Below, piece after piece: positions 1-10,451 of a stretch of DNA of 64,000 bases. The stretch's first letter is position 1; every line of letters starts with the position of its first letter. Under the pieces are notes generated by a model. It worked only from the letters and a program-made list of their open reading frames with translations, was not told the origin of the DNA and ran no database searches. Source of the stretch: Dipteris shenzhenensis (Eukaryota; Polypodiophyta; Polypodiopsida; Gleicheniales); the NCBI GenBank assembly GCA_047967505.1, contig CM106539.1. One strand, 5' to 3'. The translations under genes were made by a program, and so were the position numbers.

Positions 1-56
1 CCTCCATTACATTTATTTATTTTTTCAAATCAGTCTTTATTCACAAGACAAAGTCC

Positions 57-413
57 ATGTGGGTATGCAAAGGCCTAGAAAATGAATTTCTTAATAAGCT
101 TCTATACCCAATGTCGAATGTTAGGGAGGGTTTGCAGAAGGGAGACCATTTTCGATGTATACTTACTAAAGAAAGTATAGTAATAAGATATCAACTAGTG
201 CGGAGTATTTGCTACATGAGATACACTTACAGACGTTGGAAAAATAATCATGGCACATGGATACCTATGGATTATGATGTAGTGGACACCACAAAGGTAG
301 AGGTACATATGCCCAATGGGGATATCCAATATCTTGAGGTCACAAGTAGTTGGAGCTTGAAGAACGTTCGAGAATACATCGCTGTCACCTTTGATGATAG
401 TGATTTTTCTTAA
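57..413 (+). pseudogene. Unknown ORF U1, C-terminal part (copy 1)
   Basis: I do not recognise this protein family. The 118-codon frame is truncated by the window start. Its last third matches the end of the frame at 50942-51699: both have an IRY motif, then a Trp-Lys-Lys/Asn stretch with a G-x-W-x-P core, then VTSxWxL and VRE near the C-terminus. The second copy needs a frameshift to keep this alignment. About 490 bases downstream lies a TATA box followed by a second gene (U2). The same order occurs at 50.9-53.2 kb, so U1 and U2 look like one duplicated two-gene unit, probably a mobile element. Function unknown; decay is likely but cannot be judged without the N-terminus. Confidence 0.5.
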
Positions 414-904
414 CACTAAATGGGAAGATAGTAAGAAGGCGACTCGAAGGAACATCAATGCTTGAGAAATGGAAGCCTCCTTGTAACTTGTCCATTCATA
501 CTAGTATTGAATAAATGTAATAGTTTTTGAAGTGTGATGTCATTTGTACTGGCAATGAGTATACTTAATAAAATTAGTAGTTTTTTATGTGTGTTGTAAT
601 AGTTTTGAAAATATGATATAGTTTTTGAAGTGTGTTCTAATAGCACTTGAATAAATGTAAAAGTTTTGAAACTGTGTTGTAATAGTTTTTGACTAAATGT
701 AATAGTTTTTGTTAAGTGTGATGTCATTTGTACAATATAGGGCCCCCTAAATTCCAAAAAAAAAATCCATTATTTTGGGTGGTGGGGGGAGGTGGGAGTA
801 AAATATGATGGCAAATTATTTAGGCCAATATATTACATTGTCCAATATTTTATTACCTAAATTGTAGTCGGACCTTTAAGGTATTTAAAGAGACTGAAGT
901 CAAC

Positions 905-913
905 TATATAAAG
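905..913 (+). promoter_or_regulatory. TATA box upstream of U2 (copy 1)
   Basis: TATATAAAG lies 86 bases before the U2 start codon at 991. The equivalent sequence at 51945-51954 lies 110 bases before the start of the second U2 copy. Keeping the same element in both copies supports a real core promoter rather than chance AT-richness. Confidence 0.5.
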
Positions 914-990
914 GGCCATTAGGTATGACATAGCCTTTATTGTCCTCACCTCCTAGATAGCCTACTCTTGCCATCTTCCACAAACCTCCA

Positions 991-2443
991 ATGGCCACAC
1001 CTCGCGAGGCATACCATGACTTCGTCTCTTCTGCTTGTCATTCGAGTCGAGAGGGTGAGAGAGAAAATCAAGCCTTACTTGATCTGGCTAGACATAGATA
1101 GAGTATAGTGGGTTCCTATGAATCTCCTCATTGATTGTCACTGGGCTGATAGCACTTTCAAGTTTAAATTGCAAAGAATTTGCAAATCCCTTAGTCCAAA
1201 AAGTTTTAGAAGGATTTTCAAGGATGAAGAGTTGGATCTACAAGCGGGTCCTATAGGAACTCTTTTTGTATCCCTGGAAATAGCCTATTGTGTAATTCTT
1301 TTGGAAATGGAGGACATAGATGCACCTCCATTCATCAATGTAGAGCCAACTCTTCTTCTAGCAGCAGGGCAAGATGTGGACGTTGAGGAGAATCCTGATG
1401 TGCTTGCGAAAGCCGCCATTGCTCTAGATTGGTCTGGTGCAACTTTGGACAAGGGAAAGCACACAACAAAAATAGAGCAGACAACAGAGTTGATTGTGGT
1501 TCCCGAATCAGGCAGGATATCATCCCCCATATGACAGCCAGAAGAGGAAGAGGAGGAAGGAGAGCAAAAAGGGAGGAAGAAGGTATGACAGATGAGGTTT
1601 TGATGCAAACCCTTCTGTATATTTTGATTGAAAATTTTGATTGAAAACAGAGAATATTTATTATTGATTGATATTAAGAAATTGAGAGAAGATGAAGTAC
1701 TGGGGGCACTCTCTACTTCGGATAGTAGTAACTTAGGTTACCCAAAAGAGGGGTTGGATAGGTGCACAGATTTGGCACCTGCAAACACTTTGGAGCATCC
1801 GATTGTGTGGGAGGAAACGCATGACTCTACTAATGCAGCAGTTACAGAGACAGAGTTTCATGAGGTCCTTGAAAGATTGGAGGCAGAGAGGGCATAGAAA
1901 TGCTAGAGACTTGAGAATACTATAGAGGCCTCATCATTGGCAACACCTCCAGCAATTGATGAGAGCAAAAGCTCCATCGATATAACTCGGCCGGGAATGG
2001 ACGAACAAGATGCTGCCCACATTGTAAGTTCATGATATTTTCTCAATATGAATGAATTTATGTTCTTAGTTTGGCATTGAGAAGATTACTGATGTTATCT
2101 CAATTTTTAGGACGTCATTGAAGTTGATAAGTTTGCGACATGTAAAGGGGGTCGAGGTGATAGCATCGGTGTGGTTTCAGCACTAGGACACTACATGGGA
2201 ATGTTCGAGCGCCATAGCCTAGTGTGCTTCCATACTTTGTTCTCCCCTTATGGGAAGGAAGAGATGATAAAGTGTAGGGCACTTTCAAAGCTAGTCTCCC
2301 TTGTGCCTTTACCCCCTTCTGTGCACAAGTGTATTTTGGTGAGGCGGGACTTGGCACTATCTACTTTTGGAGAGAAACTAGCAAGAAGAATCATGGCGGT
2401 TGCTGCTATGGGTGCTTCGGTAGGTGTTTATGATGCTGGGTAG
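991..2443 (+). pseudogene. Unknown gene U2 with an intron (copy 1)
   Basis: Family not recognised. The frame starts MATPREAYHDFVS at 991 and hits a stop after 36 codons. The other copy starts MDSARGVFHDFIS at 52055 and stops after 13 codons. Homology continues in other frames: AGPIGTLF near 1243 matches NIGTKFLL near 52400, followed in both by a hydrophobic stretch. Further coding blocks are at 1628-1897 and 1930-2023. The latter reads in phase across an 87-bp intron into a final block at 2111-2443, which is Leu/Val/Arg-rich. With a TATA box, an intron and a near-identical starting motif in both copies, this was a spliced gene that is now broken by frameshifts and stops. Confidence 0.45.
2024..2110 (+). 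other. Spliceosomal intron in U2
   Basis: The donor GTAAGTTC at 2024 and a pyrimidine-rich acceptor ending TTTTTAG at 2110 bound 87 AT-rich bases. Removing them joins AAHI to DVIEVDKF in one open frame. The join is inferred from sequence only; no transcript is available. Confidence 0.5.
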
Positions 2444-2520
2444 CTTGTAGAATCTTTCACTGAACCCACTGTTTTGTCAACTCAGAGGAGAGTAGCAATA
2501 GTAGCTAAAGCTAAGTAAGC

Positions 2521-3600
2521 AAATATTTTGTAAAAAGTGCATCTATTGGATGCAATATACAAGAGATATTGTATAGACATCAAAATTTAATATATATTTC
2601 TCTTGTTTTCCAAATGGGTGGTGTTTTGCATTATAATTGAGTTTCATTTCTTGGATTTTAGTGTATCCTTAATTTAAATATACGATTGATTTTGAAGAAA
2701 AGTGCATTCCCTTATCAAAGGTTTCAAGAATTCTTCAAGTTACTAGGTGTATGAATAGACAAGATCAAGATTGCCGATGAACTCTAATCAAGATAGCAAC
2801 AAAAGGTTAAATTGGATGCACAATCTCAAACCCTTCCATATTTAGATTCACCTTGGGGCTAGGAATGTTTTGCATCCCAAACCTAGGAGGAAAATAGAGC
2901 AATAATATGGTGGCTAATTTAGTTATGTGCATGGTTAGTTGGAAGGATTAATGTGAATTAAGAGGATATAAGCTCCATGATTGAGATGGCAAGCTCTCAC
3001 TTATGCCAATGGTTCCACATGGAGATGGCAATAATCCACATGTATACTTGGCTGGTGTTTGTGTATTATCAAATTTGGATAGAGAACAAGCATATGACTG
3101 ACTCAATCCTAGCATAGGAGATTGGGTTTTGACTTTTATGGAAATTGTGGCTAAGGGGTGCTACATACAATTGAAGATGTAGGCCCTTATGGTGTAAAAT
3201 ATTGTAAAGTATGCTAGGAATGGCCAAAATCACTTTAGAAGTGTGCCTTGATATTCTGAAGGCATTGGTGATGACTGCAATGAAGTTTGATACAAAATGG
3301 TAAGGTTGACAAATGCAATGATAGCTATGAGCAACAATGGATTAAAATGGTTGCAATGGATTAAAATGATGTGAATAACATGACATATGAAACCATGATT
3401 CAAAGTGGGTCCCAACTTTGAATGCTAATGATCAAGATATGGGTTTATAAATTGGGACACATTTCAAGCATGAAGAAGCAAATTGATTTGGGAAAAAATT
3501 TTGCGTCTTTGATCGGAAGGTGGCCATGACATAGGCACTTTTTTTCGTTTTTTTAAATGTATTTATTTCTTGGATGTGTGATGGGTGTGTGTGTAAGTGA
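2521..3600. other. Intergenic, nothing recognised
   Basis: AT-rich sequence without a credible ORF, LTR end, primer site or strong repeat. The tail of the U2 remnant ends near 2513. I see no other structure until the hairpin array at 3.6 kb. Confidence 0.4.
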
Positions 3601-3631
3601 TGGGGGATGCATCCCCCAATTAAAAAAAATT

Positions 3632-3750
3632 AAAAAAAGCCCCCGAGATGCCCTGGTGCATGCAAGCACGGGCTAGATAGGGACCCCGTCTGGCCCAAAG
3701 TCACCCAAAGTTGTGCCTACGTGCACCAGGGCCTCTCGGGGGCTTTTTTT
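3632..3750. repeat. Hairpin unit 1
   Basis: The left arm carries AGCCCCCGAGATGCCCTGG and the right arm CCAGGGCCTCTCGGGGGCT. The arms are separated by about 40 bases containing a GGCCCAAAGT motif that also occurs in the other units. Confidence 0.7.
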
Positions 3751-3852
3751 TGTTTTTTTTTTGGGTATGTCTTTCTTTTGGGGAATATCTTACCCCCATC
3801 ACACACACACACACCCATCACACACACAAATAAACAAACACAAAAAGAAAAC

Positions 3853-3968
3853 AAAAAAGGCCCCCGAGAGGCCCTAGTGCACAGAGGTGCAACTTTGGGC
3901 CAAACGGGGTCCCCATCTAGCCCAAAGTCACGCCTGCTCGCACTAGGGCCTCTCTAGGGATTTTTTTT
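3853..3968. repeat. Hairpin unit 2
   Basis: Same arms as unit 1, with a short inner inverted repeat (ACTTTGGGCC against the complementary AGCCCAAAGT) that extends the stem toward the loop. Confidence 0.65.
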
Positions 3969-4060
3969 GGATATGTCTTTCTTTTGGGGCATATCTGACC
4001 CCCATCACACACACACACACACAACCATCACACACACAAATAAACAAACCAAAAAAAAAC

Positions 4061-4176
4061 AAAAAAAAGCCCCCAAGAGGCCCTGGTGCATGCAGGCATG
4101 ACTTTGGGCTAGACGGGGTCCCCTCTAGCCCAAAGTTGTGCCTGCATGCACCAAGGCCTCTTGAGGGCTTCTTTTT
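4061..4176. repeat. Hairpin unit 3
   Basis: The longest stem of the four: the outer GCCCCC arms, the middle TGCATGCAGGCA block and the inner ACTTTGGGCTAGA block are all paired with complements in order. Confidence 0.7.
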
Positions 4177-4260
4177 GTTTTTTTTTTTTGTGGATGCATC
4201 CCCCATCACTTACACACACACCCATCCACACACACAAGAAACAAATACATAAAAAAAGCA

Positions 4261-4342
4261 AAAAAAAAGCCCCCGAGGGGCCCTGGTGTGTGTAGGCGTC
4301 TGGCCCAAAATCGCCTCTACATGCACTAGGGCCCCTCGGGGG
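4261..4342. repeat. Hairpin unit 4, shortened
   Basis: The arms GCCCCCGAGGGGCCCTGG and GCCCCTCGGGGGG remain, but the centre is shortened. The unit runs directly into the GGGGGATGCATCCCCC palindrome, which may mark the edge of the array. Confidence 0.6.
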
Positions 4343-4659
4343 GATGCATCCCCCATCACATACTAGTGTCTTATCACATTCTACCATGATTATTGACTAG
4401 TTACATACTAGTGACTAATTACATTCTACCATGATTATTTGCCATCAACAATCAATTACATTACATACATACATCAGATATGGAAGTAAATAATACACTG
4501 CAAGATTCCACTTGCAAATGAAAGCTCAAAGTTGAAAATCTACAAGAAAAATAGTTTCCAAATGATTCTATTACAAAAAATATTTACAACCATCTTTGCA
4601 CAAAATTGCTTTTGACAACCAAAATTGGTGTCCATAGTGAATACAACAAAAAATATGAT

Positions 4660-5064
4660 CTATGGCCTAAATTGTGGGTCTTCTTTGATCCGCCTTGCCA
4701 ACTGCATGTCTTTTGCCATGATCGTAACCCTCTTGGCATGGATTGCACACAAGTTTGTGTCCTCAAGAGGAGTTACGATCACCACTTCTGCTGCTTCTTG
4801 TATGGCGGCCAGTGCGATTGATTGAATACGATAGTCGTCCCTGTAGGACTTCATAATCTCTTTCACCAATCGAGTGAACGGAGCTCTTGGGATTAGAAGG
4901 TTTACACTACTTTGATACTTTCTTATCTCTTGAAGCGCCTTCCTTCTAGGCTTTTTGCAGTGTCTTCTAGGGACTCCACCTCCTCCTCCACCTCCACCTC
5001 CACCTCCACCTTGCCTATTGCGAGCCTTGCCTTTTTCTTTTACTGTGTGATGCAATTCTGGCAA
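4660..5064 (-). CDS. Histone H3-like protein with CENH3-type signature
   Basis: Intact 134-codon ORF. From about residue 40 it follows the H3 histone fold in order: alpha-[10 protein letters not shown], then [15 protein letters not shown], then alpha-2 with [13 protein letters not shown], then [16 protein letters not shown] and DMQLARRI. The LLIPxAPF wording is typical of plant centromeric H3 (CENH3) rather than canonical H3, which reads LLIRKLPF. The loop-1 length, however, equals canonical H3. The N-tail is not an H3 tail: it has a run of 12 Gly and lacks the usual ARTKQTARKS and RPGTV blocks. It is intronless, unlike typical plant CENH3 genes, so a retrocopy or captured fragment is likely. 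If expressed, it would be a nucleosome component, possibly centromeric. Confidence 0.7.
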   Translation of the reverse strand: MPELHHTVKEKGKARNRQGGGGGGGGGGGGVPRRHCKKPRRKALQEIRKYQSSVNLLIPRAPFTRLVKEIMKSYRDDYRIQSIALAAIQEAAEVVIVTPLEDTNLCAIHAKRVTIMAKDMQLARRIKEDPQFRP

Positions 5065-5584
5065 AGATTTTCCACCTTGTCTAGAATGTGGAAAGTCTTG
5101 AGTAGCATTGTGCCATGTGGGTCATCATTGTTGGCTCTCCATTTGTGCCCTTTGTTGTTGAGCCAATTAAATCCGCATTTGCTTGGCATCTTCTTGTCCT
5201 TTGGCCCATTCTTCTCCTGTTCTTCTGGTCTACTTTCTGGCTCTTGAGGTGCCTCGCACTGACTCTAAGGATTTGATTGCTCCCCATGATCCTCTTCATT
5301 GTCATCTATTTGCTCATTGGTTTCTGCCCTCTTGTTGGCTCGTTCCAACGGCTTCTACAAGAAGAGTAGGGTATTCTCAGTATGCATGGTTTCGAGGCTT
5401 TTTGTCACCTACAGATATATCGGGGTTGTCATTGTAGTATACGTGTAGCTTAGGACCTCGAGTTGTATTCCTGTGAGAGACATAGGCTTAAGTGTGGTAA
5501 GCAAACATAGTGCATGCATGTGTAGAAGGAACGTGTATCATTATTTTTGAGGTAATGAAGGCTTTTGCTTTCATTAGAGGCTGC
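5065..5584. other. Upstream of the H3-like ORF, nothing recognised
   Basis: A 74-codon minus-strand ORF at 5081-5305 is rich in Arg, Lys and Gln. It could be a frameshifted extension of the histone-like tail, but I cannot match it to anything. No TATA box is clear on the minus strand. Confidence 0.3.
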
Positions 5585-5675
5585 AGGGTTTAGGAGGAGT
5601 TCAAAGGTTTAGGAGGAGGAGTTCAAGGGTTAGAAGGAGGTTCCAGAGTTTAGAAGGAGGTTCCAGAGTGATTGT
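5585..5675 (+). repeat. Short minisatellite, about 20-24 bp unit
   Basis: Four degenerate copies of GTTTAGAAGGAGGTTCCAGA follow one another at the left edge of the LTR-like block. Confidence 0.6.
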
Positions 5676-5689
5676 GTGGGAGCCCCTTG

Positions 5690-6190
5690 CTCTCACTGAG
5701 GTCTGGGGGGTAGCTAGCCCCCAATTGGGGGGGTCCTAGGGGGCCAGCGGCCCCCCTAGTGGGGGTTCGGGGGTGAGAGCCCCCGAGGTGATGGTATAGG
5801 GAATATTTCCTCAATATTCCATGGACGACTAGTCGGTTTGGAACCGACTAGGTTGACTAGTCAGCTCCACCGACTAGGTTGACTAGTCGGCTGCTCCACC
5901 GACTATGTTGATCCGACTACCACCCTCATAGCTATAAAAAGGTGACCTTTCTAGTCCATTGTATCATATCAATTCAGATTAGATCGGATCTTCCAACAGA
6001 GATCTTCTAGCTAGTAGGCCTTCACCGAGTATCTATCTAGATTGCCATCTAAGCTCCACTGTGGGAGTGCATGGGTGGACGGAGCCATCATCTATACTAC
6101 ATCAATATTGAAGGAAAATTTTGTTTTTGTCTCCAGTTTTTGCTGTGTACTCTCTATTCGTTGTTCAGTTTCTGTTCCACTGCGCCATGT
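5690..6190 (+). mobile_element. LTR-like fragment related to the copia-B LTR layout
   Basis: Order of parts: a GC-rich block of short inverted repeats (GGGGGCCAGCGGCCCCC), several copies of CCGACTAGGTTGACTAGTC, a TATA box (TATAAAAA at 5934-5941), then a leader containing GGGAGTGCATGGGTGGACGG. The copia-B LTR has a similar order and a similar GGAGCACACGGTTGGGAGG block after its own TATA box. I do not see a TG...CA pair, a primer site or target duplication, so this is a truncated or solo LTR remnant at best. Confidence 0.4.
5934..5941 (+). promoter_or_regulatory. TATA box of the LTR-like fragment
   Basis: TATAAAAA follows the GACTAGTCGG repeats and precedes an untranslated leader, the usual place of an LTR core promoter. 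Confidence 0.45.
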
Positions 6191-6229
6191 AATTTAACAA
6201 GGTGTGGAACACTTTGATGCAAATTTGTA

Positions 6230-6985
6230 AATGTAAAAAGACAGATTTTTAGTGTGTGGACTGGAATGAACTAATTTGAAATAAAAATGGGAGGGGGGTT
6301 ATTAAAGGGAAGGTGTAGTTTGAAATTAGGAAATTGTGACTTAGATGTGTGAATGTGAGGAGAATTTTTTTGAAAAGAAAACAAGGGGATGGGTGAGTTT
6401 ATATATGCATTAGAAAGTGGGAGAATGATGGAACAAAATAAAAGGAAGGTGGAAAGGGTGGAAGAGTAATTAGAAGAGTTTTTTAAAAATTAATTCAAAA
6501 TTAGAGAGAATAAACTAGGGAAAGGGTAGGAGAAGTAAGGAAGTAAAAGTAGAGCAAGGAAAAGGAAAAAAGAGGAGAAAATGAAAAAACCTAGGTGAAA
6601 GTGTACTAATTAGGGATAGGATGAATAGGGAAACGTAGCTATTAGGAAAGGATTGACTAAAAAATACTAATAAAACAAGGAAATAAAGCAAGAAGTTTAT
6701 AAGTGTAATTATACAAGGAAAATGAACCAAATAGAGAGGGAAAGTAGAGCATATAGAGAGGGGGGAAATAGAGCATATAGAGCATATAAAGAGGAAAAAT
6801 AGAGCACATAGAGAGGGAAAGTAGAGCATATAGAAAGGATTACAAAAAAAAATTTGAGAATTTCTAAGATGAGGGTTAATGAAGAGTGAGAGGGGAAAAT
6901 GTCTAAGATGAGGGGGTTGAAACAAATAGGGGAGAAAGGGGATTTAAGGGAAGAAAGGGGGGAAATGGGGGGGGTAAGGGGGGGG
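6230..6985 (+). other. Purine-rich (A/G) tract
   Basis: About 750 bases in which the plus strand is mostly A and G, so the minus strand encodes Phe/Leu/Pro/Ser-rich spurious ORFs. It ends in G-runs (6964-6985) that directly abut the TGTTGGGG start of the next LTR and could be that element's polypurine tract. Confidence 0.5.
6729..6836 (+). repeat. Minisatellite, AGAGCATATAGAGAGGGAAA-type
   Basis: Five to six degenerate copies of a unit containing AGAGCATATAGAG follow one another inside the purine-rich tract. Confidence 0.55.
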
Positions 6986-7316
6986 GTGTTGGGGTAAGTA
7001 TGATCAAGGGCTTGCTCTATGGTGCATGTGTGCATCTAGGGAGTCACATGTGTGTTTGTGTGTGTTGTAAAGGCACATCAAGTGCTATGATGTGTCTAGT
7101 GTGTGACCTAAGTGATGATGTAAGACAAAGGGAATCCCACTGATGTAGGGATTGATTCCCACTAATGTAGGGGCTGATTGCCACTATGTAGGGAAGGTAT
7201 TACCTTCTCCCCTTTTCTATAAAAGAGAGTCTTCTCTCTCACAATCAATATAGAGATTTCATTGTGCTCTCACACCTCTTGCAAGATGCATCTATTCTAT
7301 CCTACGGGATCTTACA
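6986..7316 (+). mobile_element. LTR of a non-autonomous retroelement
   Basis: A 331-base block starts TGTTGGGG and ends CTTACA. It has TATAAAAG at 7218-7225. Two bases after its end comes the tRNA-Met primer site TGGTATCAGAGC (7319-7330). A G-rich tract precedes it as a polypurine tract would, an arrangement expected where two elements share one LTR. No second copy of this LTR is in the window. Confidence 0.5.
7218..7225 (+). promoter_or_regulatory. TATA box in the 6986-7316 LTR
   Basis: TATAAAAG lies about 100 bases before the LTR end, in the usual U3/R position. Confidence 0.5.
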
Positions 7317-7318
7317 AA

Positions 7319-7330
7319 TGGTATCAGAGC
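7319..7330 (+). other. Primer binding site (tRNA-Met)
   Basis: TGGTATCAGAGC, complementary to the 3' end of initiator tRNA-Met, directly follows the LTR. Confidence 0.65.
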
Positions 7331-7700
7331 TTTAGGTTCTAGATCTAGCCTAGCCTAGCATTAGATGCTATCTCTAGCATAAACTACAAGTTTCTTCATC
7401 TTCTCCATTTTCCTCCTTCCCAAAATCTTTGAGAGCTCTGTTCTCTGCCTACAAATGACCATTGCCCAAACCCTCTGAGCTGCAAACTCCTCTTATATGG
7501 GCAAACTTCCAGCTGCAAGCTTTTGGGGAAATTTCGACTGTATATGAAATGCCAACACTCACACTCCCTGATGCCTTTTTTTGCAATGTGACTTGCTGGA
7601 GCAGCCATCTGATCAATGTATAGGATAGATCATGTGAAGAAGTGCAACTTTGAGTATGCCATTCTCCAACATTGTGTCAATGTCCATCTGAGCTTATGTA
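7331..7700 (+). mobile_element. Leader of a non-autonomous LTR element (partial)
   Basis: After the primer site, the block around 7395-7490 (CCCAAAATCTTTGAGAGCT, then ACAAATGACCATTGCCCAA) is nearly the same as the leader of the minus-strand element at 33812-35669. The LTRs of the two elements do not match, so they share only the internal leader. No coding domain is visible. The right half of this copy fades into the satellite. Confidence 0.55.
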
Positions 7701-7959
7701 GGTTGTGGCCTTGGATTTCCTATAAGACTCTCTCAGTGATATCTTGAATTTCATCTTTGTAATTCCATTCTCTCAGTGATATCTTGATCAATACATATGG
7801 CAGAATATAGCCAAAAATGTGAAATTCAACTTTTAAATGCCATTCTCCCACTGCCATAGTGGCCCAAAATGTATAGGGTAGATTATGGCAAGATATTCTT
7901 CTTTTAGATGCCAGTCTCCAATTGTAGAGTAACTTCATCTTTGAAATGTATAGGGTAGA

Positions 7960-10451
7960 TGAGGGAAATTCAACTTTCCTCCTATGTGGTGATCATAGTC
8001 TCATTTGTGTAGAGATTATATGGATTTCTATCAATCTTTGTGGAGAATTCCACCAATGGGAGAATGGCAGTGCTGCCAATCTCATACCAGTGCTGCACAA
8101 GGAATCCTAAACTCGCATGTGCATTGGAACTTTTGCCATTATCCTACTACCAATAAAATCAGTGGAATGTCAATCCACATGTTTAGTTTTGGTAGATTGC
8201 CACCAGTGGAGAATGGCAGTGATGCTAATGTCATGCAAGGACCTACATAATAACAATAATATCCTCAAACTCACATGTGGATTGGGACCGGGCACCATTC
8301 TCATATGATGACTAGAATACCCCTCCTAGAATATAGGGTAGATTAGGGAAATTCAACTTTCCTCCTATGTAGTGATCACAATCTCATTTGTGTAGAGATC
8401 ATATGGATATGTGGCAATCTTTGTGGAGAATGCCACGAGTGGAGAATGGCACTGGTGCCAATCTCATACCAAGACCTAAAAAATGGCACAAGGAATCCTG
8501 ACCTGAAAACATGCACAAGGAATCCTAAACTCACATGTGCATTGGCACTTTTGCCATTATCATACTACATCCAATAAAATTAGTGGAATGTCAATCTATA
8601 GGTTTAGTTTGTCTAGATTACCACTAGTGGAGAATGGCAGTGATGCCAATCTCATGCAAGCACCTACATAATGACACTAAGATCATCAAACTCACATGTG
8701 GATTGGAATCAGACACCATTCTCCTATGATCACTGGAATACCCCACCTAGAATAGTAGGGTAAACATTTGTACAAGTGGAGAATGGCAGTGGTGCCAATC
8801 TATTATTAGGCCCTAGAAAATGGCATTGAGAAGCCTAAACTCACATGTGCATGCTTCTCAATGCCATTTTCTAGGGCCTAATAAGAGATTGGCACCATTG
8901 GAGAATGGATTTGTGTCAATCTTTGTGGAGAATGCCACCATTGGAGAATGACAGTGGTGCCAATCTTTGTGGAGAATGCCACCATTAGAGAATGAAAGTG
9001 GTTCCAATCTCATACCAAGACCTTAAAAATGGCACAAGGAATCCTAAACTCTCATGTACATTGGCACTTTTGCCATTATACTACTGCAGCCAATAAAATT
9101 TGTGGAATGTAAATCTACAGGTTAAGTTTATCTAGACTACCACTAGTGGAGAATTGTAGTGATGCCAATCTCATGCAGGCAACTACATAATGACACTGAG
9201 ATCCTCAAACTCACACGTGGATTGGAATCGGGCACCATTCTCCTATGATCCTTGGAATACCCCTCCTAGAATATCAGGGTAAACATTTGTACAAGTGGAG
9301 AATGGCAGTGGTGCCAATCTCTTATTAGGCCCTAGAAAATGGCACTGTGAAGCCTAAACTCACGTGTGCAGCCAATAAAATTAGTGGAATGTCAATCGAT
9401 AGGTTTAGTTTGTCTAGATTACCACTAGTGGAGAAGCCTAAAATCACATGTGCATTCTTCTATGTAGTGATCACTGTCTCCGCTGTGTAGAGATCATATG
9501 GAATTGTGTCAATCTCGTATGGAGAATGCCACCGAAGTGGTGCCAATCTCATACCATGACCTGAAAACATGCACAAGGAATCCTAAACTCACATGTGCAT
9601 TGGCACTACTACTAGTGGAAAATGGCAGTGATGCCAATCTCATGTTGGCAACTACATAATGACACTGAGATCATCAAACTCACATTAGGCCAATCTCTTA
9701 TTAGGCCCTGGAATGTCAATCTATAGGTTTTGTCTAGACTACCACTAGTGGAGAATGGCAATGATGCCAATCTCATGCTGGCAACTACATAATGACACTG
9801 AGATCATCAAACTCACATTTGGATTGGAATCGGACACCATTCTCCTATGATCACTGGAATACCCCTCCTAGAATAGTAGGGTAAACATTTGTACAAGTGG
9901 AGAATGGTAGTGGTGCCAATCTCTTATTAGGACCTAGAAATGGCATTGAGAAGCCTAAACTAACATGTGCATTCTTCTATGTAGTGATCACAGTCTCCGC
10001 TGTGTAGAGATCATATGGATTTGTGTCAATCTCTGTGGAGAATGCCATCAGTGGAGAATGGTAGTGGTGCCAATGTCATACCATGACCTAAAAACATGCA
10101 CAAGGAATCCTAAACTCACATGTGCATTAGTGGTTTTGCCATTATCCTATTGCAGCCAATAAAATTAGTGGAATGTCAATCTACAGGTTTAGTTTGTCTA
10201 GATTACCACTAGTGGAGAATGGCAGTGATGCCAAACTGATGTTGGCACCTACATAATGACACTGAGATCATCAAACTCACATGTGGATCGGAATCGGACA
10301 CCACTCTCCTATGATCACTGGAATACCTCTCCTAGAATAGTAGGGTAAACATTTGTACAAGTGGACAATGGCAGTGGTGCCAATCTCTTATTAGGCCCTA
10401 GAAAATGGCATTGAGAAGCCTAAACTCACATGTGCATTCTTCTATGTAGTG
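7960..10451 (+). repeat. Satellite array, 465-bp family, left block
   Basis: Diverged and rearranged copies of the unit that is regular at 20.2-22.4 kb. Recurrent phrases are CTATGTAGTGATCACAGTC, GGAGAATGGCAGTGGTGCC, CATACCATGACCTGAAAAC and CCAATAAAATTAGTGGAAT. Each unit has several imperfect palindromes of the form GAGAATGGCA...TGCCAATCTC. The copia-B1 insertion at 10452 ends this block in the middle of a unit. Confidence 0.85.

Larger units (their letters stand above)
3603..4356. repeat. Tandem array of four GC-rich hairpins
   Basis: Four related inverted repeats at 3632-3750, 3853-3968, 4061-4176 and 4261-4342 sit about 200-215 bases apart. Each arm runs from an A-tract through GCCCCCGAGAGGCCCTGG and a TGCATGCA-like core. 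The other arm is its complement and ends in a T-tract. CA-rich spacers with CCATCACACACA separate them. The perfect palindrome GGGGGATGCATCCCCC occurs at the left end (about 3603) and again after the last hairpin (about 4340). The ORFs called inside are by-products of the CA and poly-A/T tracts. This looks like an amplified fold-back element. Confidence 0.7.

Noticed and set aside
1335-1608. Minus-strand Ser-rich and Arg-rich ORFs opposite the U2 remnant
   Set aside because: They overlap the sense coding blocks in shadow frames and do not recur in copy 2.
4109-4387. Cys/Gly-rich minus-strand ORFs in the hairpin array
   Set aside because: Produced by CA-repeat and hairpin-arm sequence; translation repeats with each unit.
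6515-7035. Minus-strand Phe/Leu/Ser/Pro ORFs that look like membrane proteins
   Set aside because: They are the complement of an A/G-rich tract with a minisatellite; hydrophobicity follows from TTT/CTT/TCC codons.
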